Positions 18,796-28,564 of a DNA stretch of 62,960 nucleotides are shown here, piece by piece. The stretch covers positions 1 through 62,960 of the forward strand of contig JAVLUG010000008.1 in assembly GCA_031629035.1 (NCBI GenBank), in the 5' to 3' direction. A program made the translations under genes and the position numbers. The stretch comes from MVYY01 sp012517575. Lineage in GTDB: Bacteria > Bacteroidota > Bacteroidia > Bacteroidales > Paludibacteraceae. A model generated the notes under the pieces. It saw only the letters and a list, made by a program, of their open reading frames with translations, had not been told where the DNA came from and searched no databases. The first letter of the stretch is position 1. Each line of letters opens with the position of its first letter.

Positions 18796-19629
18796 TTAGA
18801 AAATTTCTCCTTCAAAAACCGTTTCAGCAGGGCCTGTTAAATATACATGGTCATCGTTTTCGTTCCATTCTATTTCCAAGTTTCCACCTAAAAGTTCCAC
18901 AGTCGCCTTACGCGAAACAAGCTCATTCAGCACACCAGCCACAACTGAAGCACAAGCACCTGTACCACAAGCCATTGTTTCACCTGAACCTCTTTCCCAA
19001 ACACGCATCTTTATACGACCTTTATCAATTATTTCGATAAATTCCACATTGGTACGACGTGGAAAAATAGGTGCATTTTCAATTTTTTTCCCAATTGTTT
19101 CAATATCCAGGGTGGCAATATTTTGTGTGAATATGACGGTATGCGGGTTACCCATTGATACACAAGTAATGTGATAGTTTACGCCGTCAAAAGAAACAGG
19201 AAAATTGACAATTTGTTTTCCCGGAAGCGTTATAGGAATTTTTGAAGGTTCCAATTCAGGGTTGCCCATATCAACCGTAACGGAAACAACATTATTATCG
19301 TCGTCAAGAAAAAGTTGCAGGGTTTTGATCCCTGCCAATGTTTCGAGTGTCAATTCGGTTTTGTTGGTCAAGCCTTTTTCATAAACATATTTACCTATGC
19401 AGCGGGCAGCATTTCCACACATCTCTGCTTCTGAACCATCAGCATTGAACATTTGCATTCTAAAATCGGCTTTTGAAGAAGGCAGAATCATTACCAATCC
19501 ATCAGAACCAACTCCCTTATGCCTGTCACTTAAACGAATGGATAATTCACCCGGATTTTGTACCAGTTCTTCAAATCCGTTTATATAAATGTAATCGTTT
19601 CCGATTCCATGCATTTTTGTAAATTTCAT
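18796..19629 (-). CDS. dapF: Diaminopimelate epimerase
   Basis: Protein of 277 aa that turns LL- into meso-diaminopimelate for lysine and peptidoglycan. The two catalytic cysteines are both present: C71 in EMCGNAARC and C221 in ACGTGACAS. The N-terminal MHGIGNDYI motif is intact. It is the first gene of the dapF-dapL pair. Confidence 0.97.
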   Translation of the reverse strand: MKFTKMHGIGNDYIYINGFEELVQNPGELSIRLSDRHKGVGSDGLVMILPSSKADFRMQMFNADGSEAEMCGNAARCIGKYVYEKGLTNKTELTLETLAGIKTLQLFLDDDNNVVSVTVDMGNPELEPSKIPITLPGKQIVNFPVSFDGVNYHITCVSMGNPHTVIFTQNIATLDIETIGKKIENAPIFPRRTNVEFIEIIDKGRIKMRVWERGSGETMACGTGACASVVAGVLNELVSRKATVELLGGNLEIEWNENDDHVYLTGPAETVFEGEIF

Positions 19630-19828
19630 GATAAAATTTAAATTTTATATCCGATTTTTTCAGATGACAAAGATAAAAAATTAAAATCAGGATAACATCA
19701 GGTTACTCTTAGGATTTTCAAAATAAGCAGTCTATACTTATAAATTGTCGGAAAATTATATTGTTTTTGAAAAAACTGAAACTATATTCTTTATATATGG
19801 TTATCATTGAAATTTTTTTGAACGAAAA

Positions 19829-20854
19829 TCAAACATTGGCCAGCAATGATTTCAATGTATCTGCAAATTCATCAATTTCTTCGGGCTTTGTATCAAAAGA
19901 ACACATCCAACGTAATTCATTGGTCTGATAATCCCACGTGTAAAATCGAAATTTTTGCCGAAGAGGTTCAACCACTCTTTCGGGAATGATGGCAAAAACA
20001 GCATTGGCCTGCACCGGAAAAGTAATTTGAACTTCAGGAATTTTCTGCATTTTTTTTGCCAGTAAAGTTGCCATTTCATTGGAATGTGTAGCCATTTTCA
20101 GCCACAAATCATTTTTTAGCAAAGCCAGAAACTGAGCCGCAATAAAACGATTTTTTGAATACAATTGCAGGGATTGTTTCTGGTAAAAACGAGCATTGGC
20201 TTTCAATTCGTCATTAAAAATCAAAACTGCTTCTCCCATCATCATCCCATTTTTTGTTCCGCCAAAGCTCATTATATCTACACCGCAATCGATGGTTGCT
20301 TGCTTTAAATCTTTTCCCAATGCTGCCACTGCGTTGGAAATTCGTGCTCCATCGACATGAACATACATATCATTTTGGTGGGCAAAATCGCATAATGCTT
20401 TCAGTTCATCAATGCTGTAAAGCGTTCCCACTTCGGTAGTTTGGCTGATAGAAATCACTTTTGGCTGGGCACTATGAACATTGCCTTTGTGTACCAATAC
20501 CGGAGAAATCAGTTCAGGAGTAAGTTTCCCGTCCGGCGTATGCACTGGCATAAGCGAGCATCCGATATTTTGAAAAACCGCACCACATTCGTCGGTCAAA
20601 ATATGGGCTGTTTCGGCACAGACGATAGATTCAAAAGGCATTATGCAACACTTCAAACTTACAATATTGGCTCCTGTACCATTGAAAACAAACAAAACTT
20701 CCACATTTCCCAATTTATCCTGAAACAGTTTTTTTGCTCGTTGTGTATAAGTGTCATCACCATAAGAAATTTCATGATCAGCATTGGCTTCAACAATAGC
20801 TTTCAGTATATCGGGATGAATACCCGAATAATTGTCGCTTGCAAAACATTTCAT
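19829..20854 (-). CDS. ltaE: Low-specificity L-threonine aldolase
   Basis: Protein of 341 aa, a PLP enzyme splitting threonine or allo-threonine into glycine and acetaldehyde. The PLP lysine is K201 in SFGGTKNGMMMGEA, and HVDGARISNA is the family's cofactor-binding segment. ATG 20854 (MKCFASDNYSG) is chosen. A longer frame to 20944 would run into the upstream transporter gene and adds a non-homologous 30-residue leader. It lies 58 bases after the TSUP transporter on the same strand. Confidence 0.88.
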   Translation of the reverse strand: MKCFASDNYSGIHPDILKAIVEANADHEISYGDDTYTQRAKKLFQDKLGNVEVLFVFNGTGANIVSLKCCIMPFESIVCAETAHILTDECGAVFQNIGCSLMPVHTPDGKLTPELISPVLVHKGNVHSAQPKVISISQTTEVGTLYSIDELKALCDFAHQNDMYVHVDGARISNAVAALGKDLKQATIDCGVDIMSFGGTKNGMMMGEAVLIFNDELKANARFYQKQSLQLYSKNRFIAAQFLALLKNDLWLKMATHSNEMATLLAKKMQKIPEVQITFPVQANAVFAIIPERVVEPLRQKFRFYTWDYQTNELRWMCSFDTKPEEIDEFADTLKSLLANV

Positions 20855-20912
20855 AGAATTTTTGTTTACTAAAAGTATATTAAAGTATTTCGATTCTGCG
20901 GAATCAATTGTT

Positions 20913-21686
20913 TTAAATATATTCAAATACCATATAAACAGCAACTACCAGTAGAAAAACAGCATATATTTTTTTGAAAATTGATGGTGGAATTTTAATA
21001 CCTAATTTTGAGCCGAAAAAAGCTCCGGCAAAAATTCCTGCAGCAATCAATCCCGCAAATAACAAATTCAAATGTCCGTTTTTAGCATAAATTATAACGC
21101 TTGGCAAACCAACCGGCAATTGCAAGGCTGCCAGTGAGGTTGCAGCAGCAGAACGGCTGTCGTAACGAAAAAATTTAATCAACATCGGAACAATAACCAG
21201 CCCGCCTCCTTTGCCAAACAATCCGGCAAAAATTCCAGCTGCCACACCTACCAAAATAAATGCCCAGAAAGATTTTTTTTCATGTGGTTTTTCAACTTCT
21301 TCTATCGTCGCCTTTTTTCGAAAATATTTTGGCAAGTCAAAATAACTGATTGAAATATAGATTAAAATTCCTGCGTACAATTTTGCAAGTAAACTTTCGC
21401 TAATGTTTACAGCAATTTCTCCACCAACAAACGATCCTAAAAAAAGTCCCAATGCTACCCAAAGTGATTCTACAATATTTACATAACCTTCTTTGTAATA
21501 AGCCCATACTCCCAAAATTCCAACCGGCAACAACATAGCGGCCAGCGAAATAGCATTGGCATCCAAAATATCTAAACCGAAAATTACTATTAACGAAGGA
21601 ACAAGAACAATTCCTCCTCCAATGCCAAACAATCCCGACAATATCCCTGCCGCTATCCCAAGAATAAAAAAACCAACCAAATTCAT
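20913..21686 (-). CDS. TSUP-family (TauE/SafE) membrane transporter
   Basis: Protein of 257 aa with about eight membrane segments arranged as two similar halves. Each half opens with the glycine-rich motif of the family (GLFGIGGGIVLVP at 20-32, and GLFGKGGGLVIVP in the second half). TSUP proteins export sulfite, sulfoacetate or related organic anions. The substrate here cannot be told. The threonine aldolase gene downstream may be co-transcribed. Confidence 0.88.
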   Translation of the reverse strand: MNLVGFFILGIAAGILSGLFGIGGGIVLVPSLIVIFGLDILDANAISLAAMLLPVGILGVWAYYKEGYVNIVESLWVALGLFLGSFVGGEIAVNISESLLAKLYAGILIYISISYFDLPKYFRKKATIEEVEKPHEKKSFWAFILVGVAAGIFAGLFGKGGGLVIVPMLIKFFRYDSRSAAATSLAALQLPVGLPSVIIYAKNGHLNLLFAGLIAAGIFAGAFFGSKLGIKIPPSIFKKIYAVFLLVVAVYMVFEYI

Positions 21687-21905
21687 TGATAATGAGCTGT
21701 TTTAAACCTTAAACTTCTAAAGAAAAAACGAGGTAAGTAAGGCAATTGCAGTTAATTCATTTTGTGCGGTGCAAAAGTACGGGATATTTTTCAATTTCAG
21801 AACAAATGAGTAAAAATTCAATTTATACAAATCAATACTTTTTTAAGAAAGCATCAATGTTCATATCTAAAAAAATTCTTTATACAAAAGAAGACAGATA
21901 AGCAT

Positions 21906-24542
21906 TTACAATAGACTGATTTCCTGATAATTTCCCTGAAATGGCTTGTTATGAGCTGTTTCATTGAAAAGGCGATGAATGTGCTCGTCCATCGTCAAGT
22001 AAATGATTTGCCAACCGCAAGAAGACAATTCAAACAATTGGTCAATAATTTTTGGTCGTCGATCATAATCGCTATGTTGAAAAGCATCATCCAGCACCAG
22101 AAAAGCAGTATCGTTTAGTGCTCTCTGTGCCAAAGTTACGCGAAGTGCCAGCATCACCTGTTCTTTGGTTCCGGTACTCAGTTCTTTCAATAACCACGAA
22201 TTGGTATCACTCGAAATAATTATTTCGTTGTCAACTATTTCCAGCTTTTTGTATTTTCCTGTAAGCCGATAAAGCAAATTAGTGAAAATATTGGAATTGA
22301 TACCGGTTGCCAATTCTTCTCCTTCCTGTAGTTGAAGTTGTTCGATCGTCCTGTAAAGTGTGTTTCCGGCCACAATGGAAGCCTCAATTTTGCTGAGTTC
22401 GGAAAGAATTTCCTTCTCACTTTCGTAAAGTTTATCTACCACTTCGTTCCATCCGGTGGTGAAATCGATATTCAACCAGGTACAAATTTCCGATTTTAAT
22501 TGATGAACGGTGCTTTCGAGTTCATCGATTCTTTTCTTAAAAGTCTCCATTTCTGTCTGAATTTTATTCAGTTCTTCCATCGAGAATTCAACTTCCTGAC
22601 TTTCCTGCACATAATCTTGAGGAGATACACCAAGTCCTTTCAGTTCTCCCTTTAAACCGGAAAGTTTTTCCTTCAGCTCTAATAGAAACTGTCGGCGTTC
22701 CATCGTTTTTCTTTCCCATTCGTTTTCGGAAATTTCGGTTCCTAACATAGACAGAAAACTTTCCCTGATCTGGCTTTTCAAAGTTGTAATTTGCTCAGAA
22801 AGTTGTTGGAGTTTATTTTCCTTTTCTTCTTTTTGCAAACGCCAGATATTCAACTCATTCATTACCCTTGAAAGTGATTCCAATAAATTTTTGCTGTATG
22901 CAACACCGGGATCATTGGACGAATAATCGGAAACGTCAACCTGTAACATCATCAGTTCCTGCTTCAGTTGCTCTTTGTTGCGATTCAATTCGTTGCGTTG
23001 CTTTTTTAATGAAGATAGCCGGTCGTAAATTTCCGACATTTCTACTTCCTGACCGAAAATACCAAGCGTTTTTTCTTTTATTGTGGCTCTCAGTTCCAAA
23101 ATTTTCTGTTCGGTTTTTTTTCGGTCTTCCTGCATATAGCCAAGTTCAACAATTTTTTTATTGAGCATCTCAAAAAGTGTGTCCAGATTTATCTGATTCA
23201 ACTCCTGATGAAATTTTTCCTGAAATTCTTGCTTAAGCTGATTCCATTCCAAATTTTCTGCTTGATTTTTCCAGCTTTTTTGAAGACGGAAAACGAAAAG
23301 CAACAACGTGACAAAGGACCCGGCAAGCAGTATCCCGCCTGCCAAAATGCTTTTCAGCGCCAACAGAGCACCAAAACCGGCTACTGCAAGAACAACAGAC
23401 AAAACAACAAGTACTTTGCTGATATTGTTTTTTTCTGACGGAGATGATTTCAGCTGTTGAAAGGCGGCCCTGACTTTTCCCAGCCAATCGAAATGTTGGG
23501 TTTGATTTATTAGCTCTTCAAGCTTTGGTTCTTTGTCTGATATTTCGGTTTGATAAAGATTGTGTAACTCAAGGTTTTTTTCGAGTTCAGAAATTTCTTT
23601 TTCATCAACGGCATCGATTTGCTTTTCCAAAGCGGAAATTTTTTGGTTCAACGCGTAAGCTGCATATTGTTTTGCTGCCATTTGCCGATCGATATTTTCT
23701 TTTGTTCCATTATAATCTTTCGTCCGTTCGGCAAGTGTTGCTATTTCAACATTCAACTGCTCTTCCTGAGATTTAAGTTCTTGATATTTTCTGATTTTTG
23801 TTTCCAGTTCCGAAAGTTCGAGTTCGGAAATATTGTTTAGCTGTCCATTTATATTTTCAATTTCCCAATCATATTGCCATGCTTTATGTCGGCGAGCCAG
23901 CATCAGTTTTTCGTAATTTTCCCTTAACAAACGAAATTTTTCTTTCAGTTCCTGAATTTTTCCCGTTTCGGATTGGCTGGAAACCTTCTCGATAAACTGC
24001 TGAATTTTATTGAGTTGATTTATCAGTTCGTAATAAGTTTTGCCTTCGCCTTGCCGATTGATGGAAATAAGATTTCCGTCGATTTTTGAATTTTTTATGG
24101 TGGAAGAGATATTTGCAGCCAGCGTGTTCAGCGTCTTTTGTGAAGATAGCAATTCTTTCAGGACGTTTAAGTCAATGCCGTCCGAATTGTTTTCGGCAAT
24201 GCCTATTTCTCCACCTTTGACAATCAACAATTTAGCCAATGCCGGTGAAAGTCCATTTTCATCCGAAAAAAAAGCATCCAGTTTCTCGTTCTTTTTGGTT
24301 CGTGGCGAAAAAGTTTTTTCCGTTCCGTTAAATCCAGAAACGACGATTCGGCCATTTCCTGCTTCGCGGAGTTCACCCCACTGACGAGTGCCCGAAAAAA
24401 GCGAACGAATGATAAATTCGGTCAGGAAAGATTTTCCGCCTTCATTTTTTCCATAAATGAGATTGACTTGTTTCAACTCACAATTGAAACGCGGAAGCGG
24501 ACCTAAATTTTCGGCATTTATTTTTTCAATTCTTATTCCCAT
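21906..24542 (-). CDS. Rad50/SbcC-like ATPase with membrane hairpin (YhaN-like)
   Basis: Protein of 878 aa. Walker A is G31-S38 (GKNEGGKS), the ABC signature is about 789-796 (LSTGTKEQ) and Walker B about 814-821 (FLVLDDAF), so the two ATPase halves flank a long coiled coil (180-370 and 420-735). In the middle, two hydrophobic helices (376-396 and 398-418) take the place of the CxxC zinc hook. The gene lies 12 bases after a metallophosphoesterase gene, forming an Mre11-Rad50-like pair expected to process DNA ends. The architecture is closest to the YhaN/YhaO group rather than SbcCD itself. Confidence 0.85.
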   Translation of the reverse strand: MGIRIEKINAENLGPLPRFNCELKQVNLIYGKNEGGKSFLTEFIIRSLFSGTRQWGELREAGNGRIVVSGFNGTEKTFSPRTKKNEKLDAFFSDENGLSPALAKLLIVKGGEIGIAENNSDGIDLNVLKELLSSQKTLNTLAANISSTIKNSKIDGNLISINRQGEGKTYYELINQLNKIQQFIEKVSSQSETGKIQELKEKFRLLRENYEKLMLARRHKAWQYDWEIENINGQLNNISELELSELETKIRKYQELKSQEEQLNVEIATLAERTKDYNGTKENIDRQMAAKQYAAYALNQKISALEKQIDAVDEKEISELEKNLELHNLYQTEISDKEPKLEELINQTQHFDWLGKVRAAFQQLKSSPSEKNNISKVLVVLSVVLAVAGFGALLALKSILAGGILLAGSFVTLLLFVFRLQKSWKNQAENLEWNQLKQEFQEKFHQELNQINLDTLFEMLNKKIVELGYMQEDRKKTEQKILELRATIKEKTLGIFGQEVEMSEIYDRLSSLKKQRNELNRNKEQLKQELMMLQVDVSDYSSNDPGVAYSKNLLESLSRVMNELNIWRLQKEEKENKLQQLSEQITTLKSQIRESFLSMLGTEISENEWERKTMERRQFLLELKEKLSGLKGELKGLGVSPQDYVQESQEVEFSMEELNKIQTEMETFKKRIDELESTVHQLKSEICTWLNIDFTTGWNEVVDKLYESEKEILSELSKIEASIVAGNTLYRTIEQLQLQEGEELATGINSNIFTNLLYRLTGKYKKLEIVDNEIIISSDTNSWLLKELSTGTKEQVMLALRVTLAQRALNDTAFLVLDDAFQHSDYDRRPKIIDQLFELSSCGWQIIYLTMDEHIHRLFNETAHNKPFQGNYQEISLL

Positions 24543-24554
24543 CTATTGCTGTTT

Positions 24555-25616
24555 TTAGGAAAAAATCAGTTTTAAGCTTTGCTCCAAAATATCTTCTTTG
24601 GTAGCATAATCAAATGTTGGAAGTTCATCAATGCGTGTTTTAACTCTGTCGAACAACAAAATTCTTTCTTCATCTTTTAAAATGTTCAGTTCAGATGTAT
24701 CGATTCCTGCCGCATCATAAATACCGATTCCTTTCTGATGCAGAAAATCGTTTACAAAAACGGAAACTGTTGCTTTATCGGTTGTAAAACCCTTTAAGGA
24801 AAGTCTCAATCTGACTTTTGAAAAATCCTCAGGCAACAGTTGCCAGCTGTTTATCATTTTTTCCAATTGACTGGTTACGTAAGATATTTCGTTATCGGAA
24901 GGCAATACAAAAATATTTTCCACAAAATAGATAACTGACGCAGGTAAACTGACAGAAGTAAGACTGTTGTCAGCAGTATTATAAAGCAGCCATCTTCTTT
25001 TTCCTGTTTCGTTTACATCCAGCGGAAAAGGGGAACCGGTATACCAAACGCTGCCCGATTCATAAGGTTTGTGAATATGTCCCAATACAACTTTTAATGG
25101 TCGGTAAGCAGAAACACAGCCAGAAGACAACGGCATGTAAATTCCTTTTTCGTAAGGATTAATCTCGCGACTACGTGAAACATAATCGCCATGACCAATA
25201 AGCAGAAAATTTTCTAATGTTTCTTTTCCTTTATTTTGTTGAATAAAGAAATTACTCAATGCCTCATCCATTGACAGTTTGGCATCATAAGGCAAAAAAA
25301 CAAAAGGTAACGAGTCTAAAATTTTGGTTTCAGGAGTAGAAATAATTTCCACATTGGAAGCCGTAAAAAATTTCTGTTCCAGCAGCAAATCGTGATTACC
25401 GGGAATGACGAAAAACCGAATGGAGGGATGAAGCTTGCAAAATGCATCAAAATCGTTGTAATTGTGAAAATCCTTGTCGAAAAGGTCTCCAGCAACAACA
25501 AGTGTGGAAACATCGAAAGCATGCATGGAATTTATAATATTTTCCAAAGCGTCGTAACGCTGAGGCGTTTCAACTTTGGTTCGCAAATGCACATCGGCAG
25601 TAATGGCTATTTTCAT
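24555..25616 (-). CDS. Metallophosphoesterase, SbcD/YhaO-like nuclease
   Basis: Protein of 353 aa. The calcineurin-like metal site is complete: D8 and H10 (TADVHLR), D44 (AGDLFDK), N74-H75-D76 (PGNHD), then GHGDYVS and GHIHKPY. The C-terminal 100 residues would form the region that docks on the partner ATPase. It is the first gene of the pair with the Rad50-like ATPase, and probably acts as the nuclease subunit on DNA ends or hairpins. Confidence 0.87.
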   Translation of the reverse strand: MKIAITADVHLRTKVETPQRYDALENIINSMHAFDVSTLVVAGDLFDKDFHNYNDFDAFCKLHPSIRFFVIPGNHDLLLEQKFFTASNVEIISTPETKILDSLPFVFLPYDAKLSMDEALSNFFIQQNKGKETLENFLLIGHGDYVSRSREINPYEKGIYMPLSSGCVSAYRPLKVVLGHIHKPYESGSVWYTGSPFPLDVNETGKRRWLLYNTADNSLTSVSLPASVIYFVENIFVLPSDNEISYVTSQLEKMINSWQLLPEDFSKVRLRLSLKGFTTDKATVSVFVNDFLHQKGIGIYDAAGIDTSELNILKDEERILLFDRVKTRIDELPTFDYATKEDILEQSLKLIFS

Positions 25617-25835
25617 GATAAGTTTCTGACAAAAAAGGGATGAATGGAGTAAAAACTAAAAACAAAGAATCAATAAACAATTGTTTTTCAAAAATATAAA
25701 CTGTCCATTAGGAAAACTTGTTTACCGGATAAAATTAGTAATTCTATTGATATCTTCAAAAAACGTTTCATTTTAACTATAATTTTATTTCGAGAAAAAC
25801 GTAAAGCAATATATAAACTTAACGGAAAAAATCTC

Positions 25836-25843
25836 TACTTTTG
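25836..25843 (+). promoter_or_regulatory. Candidate -7 element for radA
   Basis: TACTTTTG, 61 bases before the radA start. No clear TTTG at the ideal upstream distance. Confidence 0.45.
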
Positions 25844-25904
25844 TAACTTTCAACAATAAAGAAAAAGTTTGATTTTCAAGTGAAATATTTAATTTCCAAA
25901 AGTT

Positions 25905-27275
25905 ATGGCTAAAACCAAAACTATGTATGTTTGTCAGAATTGCGGTGCCGATTCGCCCAAATGGATTGGACGGTGTCCTTCGTGTGGCGAATGGAATACT
26001 TATGTAGAAGAAGTAATAAGTAAAGGAAATACGGAAAAAACCATAGGTGGCGGTTTTACCGTTGTTTCACAAAAGCCCGTTTTATTGACAGAAGTTGAAG
26101 CCATTGAAGAAAAACGCATCAATACATTCAACAATGAATTTAACCGTGTTTTGGGAGGAGGATTAGTGCCGGGATCACTGGTACTGATTGGCGGCGAACC
26201 CGGAATTGGAAAGTCAACACTGGTTTTGCAAGTAGTATTGAACCTGAGAGGTAAACGAACACTCTACATTTCGGGGGAAGAAAGCGTGAAACAGATTAAA
26301 TTGCGTGCAGAACGGTTGAAATTTGGTCAGCCCGATTGTTATCTTTTGAGTGAAACATCGCTGGAGCAAATTTTTGTTCATATTCAAAATGTGCAACCCG
26401 ATTTGGTTGTTGTGGATTCCATTCAGACCGTTTCTACCGAAATACTGGATGCTTCTCCCGGTTCGGTATCACAAGTTCGAGAATGTGCGGCAGCTTTTCT
26501 GAAATTTTGCAAAACTACTTCGATCCCTGTAATTTTGATTGGTCATATCAACAAAGAAGGTGGACTGGCCGGGCCAAAAGTACTGGAACATATTGTGGAT
26601 ACCGTTCTGCAATTCGAAGGCGACCGACATTACATGTACCGTATTTTGCGTTCCATAAAAAATCGTTTTGGAAGTACTTCAGAACTTGGTATTTACGAAA
26701 TGCGTCAGGAAGGATTGCGCGAAGTTGAAAATCCTTCGGAAATGCTTTTTTCGCAAGACCACGAAGGATTGAGCGGTGTTGCCATTGCTTCCGCCATTGA
26801 GGGCATTCGTCCTTTTCTTATCGAAACGCAGGCTTTGGTAAGTTCGGCTGCTTACGGAATGCCACAGCGGTCGAGTACGGGTTTTGACCTTCGTCGACTA
26901 AATATGTTACTGGCAGTGCTCGAAAAACGCGCAGGTTTCAAGCTGGCTCAAAAAGATGTTTTTCTCAACATTGCTGGGGGATTACGAGTAAACGATCCCG
27001 CTATTGATATGGCCGTGATTTCTGCCATTTTATCTTCCAATTTGGATATTGCCATCGAAAAACAGGTTTGCACGGCCGGAGAAGTTGGGCTTTCGGGTGA
27101 AATACGCCCTATTCATCGCATTGAGCAACGAATTTTGGAAGCCGAAAAACTGGGTTTCAAAAAAATGGTTGTTCCGGCCTACAATCTGAAAGGACTTTCA
27201 CTGAAAAATATCCAGATGGAAATAATTCCGGTTAAAAGAGTAGAAGAGGCATTTAAAGCCCTTTTTAAAAAATAA
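25905..27275 (+). CDS. radA: DNA repair protein RadA
   Basis: Protein of 456 aa that helps process recombination intermediates alongside RecA, as a hexameric helicase-like motor. It has the N-terminal zinc finger C10/C13/C24/C27, Walker A GEPGIGKS (97-104), the RadA-specific KNRFG motif (252-256), and a C-terminal Lon-protease-like domain with GGLRVNDPAIDMAV. Length is standard. It is transcribed alone, diverging from the Mre11/Rad50-like pair. Confidence 0.97.
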   Translation: MAKTKTMYVCQNCGADSPKWIGRCPSCGEWNTYVEEVISKGNTEKTIGGGFTVVSQKPVLLTEVEAIEEKRINTFNNEFNRVLGGGLVPGSLVLIGGEPGIGKSTLVLQVVLNLRGKRTLYISGEESVKQIKLRAERLKFGQPDCYLLSETSLEQIFVHIQNVQPDLVVVDSIQTVSTEILDASPGSVSQVRECAAAFLKFCKTTSIPVILIGHINKEGGLAGPKVLEHIVDTVLQFEGDRHYMYRILRSIKNRFGSTSELGIYEMRQEGLREVENPSEMLFSQDHEGLSGVAIASAIEGIRPFLIETQALVSSAAYGMPQRSSTGFDLRRLNMLLAVLEKRAGFKLAQKDVFLNIAGGLRVNDPAIDMAVISAILSSNLDIAIEKQVCTAGEVGLSGEIRPIHRIEQRILEAEKLGFKKMVVPAYNLKGLSLKNIQMEIIPVKRVEEAFKALFKK

Positions 27276-27662
27276 TTTGATTCTCCGCAAAACTATCTGT
27301 TTTTAGAAATTATCTAATTTTAGAGAAACTGCATATCCTCGCTTCAAAAAACAGAAAATGTAGAATATTTCACGCAGATAACCGCAAAAAAATATCAGCG
27401 TAAATCAGCGGAATAAAATCTGCGAAAATCAGCGAGAAAAATATATTCAATTTCAGCAAAAAATTTCTTATAAATTTACTAAGATATCAGAACTCAGCAC
27501 CTGAAACAGAATATTCAGATACAAATCATTATGCGGATAATCACTATAAATAATTAATTTTGCGTGTGAAATTGATATGAAATTGGACTTGGAATTTTTT
27601 TGTTGTAGGAAGCAGTTTTAAAGATGGAAACAAAAAAGGCAGCTTGTTTGCTGCCCTTTGTG
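27276..27662. other. Intergenic region with short CAGCG repeats
   Basis: Gap between radA and tRNA-His. At 27371-27437 there is a cluster of imperfect direct repeats around ATCAGCG/ATCTGCG (near 27394, 27404, 27418 and 27428), a kind of low-complexity intergenic repeat. The tRNA-His terminator lies at 27632-27655. I see no gene. Confidence 0.5.
27632..27655 (-). terminator. Terminator of tRNA-His
   Basis: On the minus strand GGCAGC, a 6-base loop, GCTGCC, then six T. It starts 8 bases after the tRNA 3' end. Confidence 0.85.
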
Positions 27663-27736
27663 GGTGGAGGACGGGACTCGAACCCGCGACATTCGGAACC
27701 ACAATCCGACGCTCTACCGGCTGAGCTACGACCACC
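27663..27736 (-). tRNA. tRNA-His (GTG), with acceptor-stem mismatches
   Basis: The minus strand folds as a cloverleaf with D arm AGCTCAGCCGGTAGAGC, anticodon stem CGGAT/TCCGA style pairing around GTG, and T arm GCGGGTTCGAGTCCCGT. The anticodon GTG and the extra G-1 opposite C73 identify histidine. The acceptor stem pairs at positions 1-4 and 7, but 5-68 is U-U and 6-67 is C-C. A TATCTTTG promoter element lies just upstream (27751-27758) and a terminator just downstream, so it is expressed as its own unit. Confidence 0.85.
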
Positions 27737-27750
27737 ATTTTTTGGTGGTG

Positions 27751-27758
27751 CAAAGATA
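27751..27758 (-). promoter_or_regulatory. -7 element of tRNA-His promoter
   Basis: TATCTTTG on the minus strand, 14 bases before the tRNA. A TTGC lies at the -33 distance (27778-27781). Confidence 0.6.
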
Positions 27759-27850
27759 ACACAGCATTTAATTCTGTGCAACTATTTTCTGAAAAAAAAT
27801 TGCTGTCTTTAGGTTGATTGATGGTTTTTCGGATAAAAAATAAAAATGTA

Positions 27851-28531
27851 ATGGAGAAGCAAATAATTAAAAAAAACAATGATGTAAAGGACATTTTACG
27901 AAAACTTTGGCTCTCCAGAAATGGAGAAGTAGCTTCACAAATGCAACGATATGGAATGGTATACCGCAAGAATCTGGGCGTGCCAATTTCCCGTATAAGA
28001 GAAATTGCATCCGATTATACGCCAAGCAGCGAAACAGCAGAGCAACTTTGGGCGCTTCACGAAAGAGAACCCATGCTGATGGCACTGTTGTTGCAACCAA
28101 TTAATAATTTTACTTGGGAGATGGCTCAAAGTTGGGCTCAAGATTGCGGAAATATCGAAATCATAGAATTTGCCTGCATGCATCTTTTCTCCAAACTCTC
28201 TTTCGCTGAAAAGCTTTGTTGCGAATGGTGCACCTCCGAAAAAGAACAATTTCAAATGATGGGATTTATTTTATCGGCACGCAATTATCAACATTTTTCT
28301 GATGAAAACAGAAATTTTATTATTGAAAAAGCTTTTGAAAAATCAGCAACAGAAAATTTTCAGTTGTATAAAGCCATAAGTTTAGCGCTATGTCGATTTT
28401 GTAGATGTGGAAAATCAGTCGCTGAACTTATTTCCCGAAAATTGAATAACTTTTTGCCTCAACCAACTACCGGTCAGCAATATATAATAGAAGAAGTTAA
28501 ATCGGAAATGATTTTTTTGGAACTTTTATAA
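27851..28531 (+). CDS. DNA alkylation repair (AlkD-like) protein
   Basis: Protein of 226 aa from ATG 27851; an earlier ATG at 27818 adds a low-complexity leader. It is all-helical and looks like the HEAT-repeat AlkD-like family, with segments such as LWLSRNGEVASQMQRYGM and the WAQDCGNIEIIEFAC helix pair. AlkD members excise or recognise alkylated bases. The catalytic Asp/Trp set cannot be confirmed by eye, so activity is uncertain. fur follows 33 bases downstream. Confidence 0.6.
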   Translation: MEKQIIKKNNDVKDILRKLWLSRNGEVASQMQRYGMVYRKNLGVPISRIREIASDYTPSSETAEQLWALHEREPMLMALLLQPINNFTWEMAQSWAQDCGNIEIIEFACMHLFSKLSFAEKLCCEWCTSEKEQFQMMGFILSARNYQHFSDENRNFIIEKAFEKSATENFQLYKAISLALCRFCRCGKSVAELISRKLNNFLPQPTTGQQYIIEEVKSEMIFLELL

Positions 28532-28552
28532 CAATTATATGCTAAAAAATCA

Positions 28553-28560
28553 TACCTTTG
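28553..28560 (+). promoter_or_regulatory. -7 element immediately before fur
   Basis: TACCTTTG ends only 4 bases before the ATG at 28565. With the usual distance to the transcription start, the message would begin at or next to the start codon. Confidence 0.55.
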
Positions 28561-28564
28561 TTCT

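Noticed and set aside
27544..27969. Frames across the tRNA-His gene, including one with RPPFFGG and GFESRPPP-like peptides
   Set aside because: Typical spurious translations of tRNA sequence on either strand.
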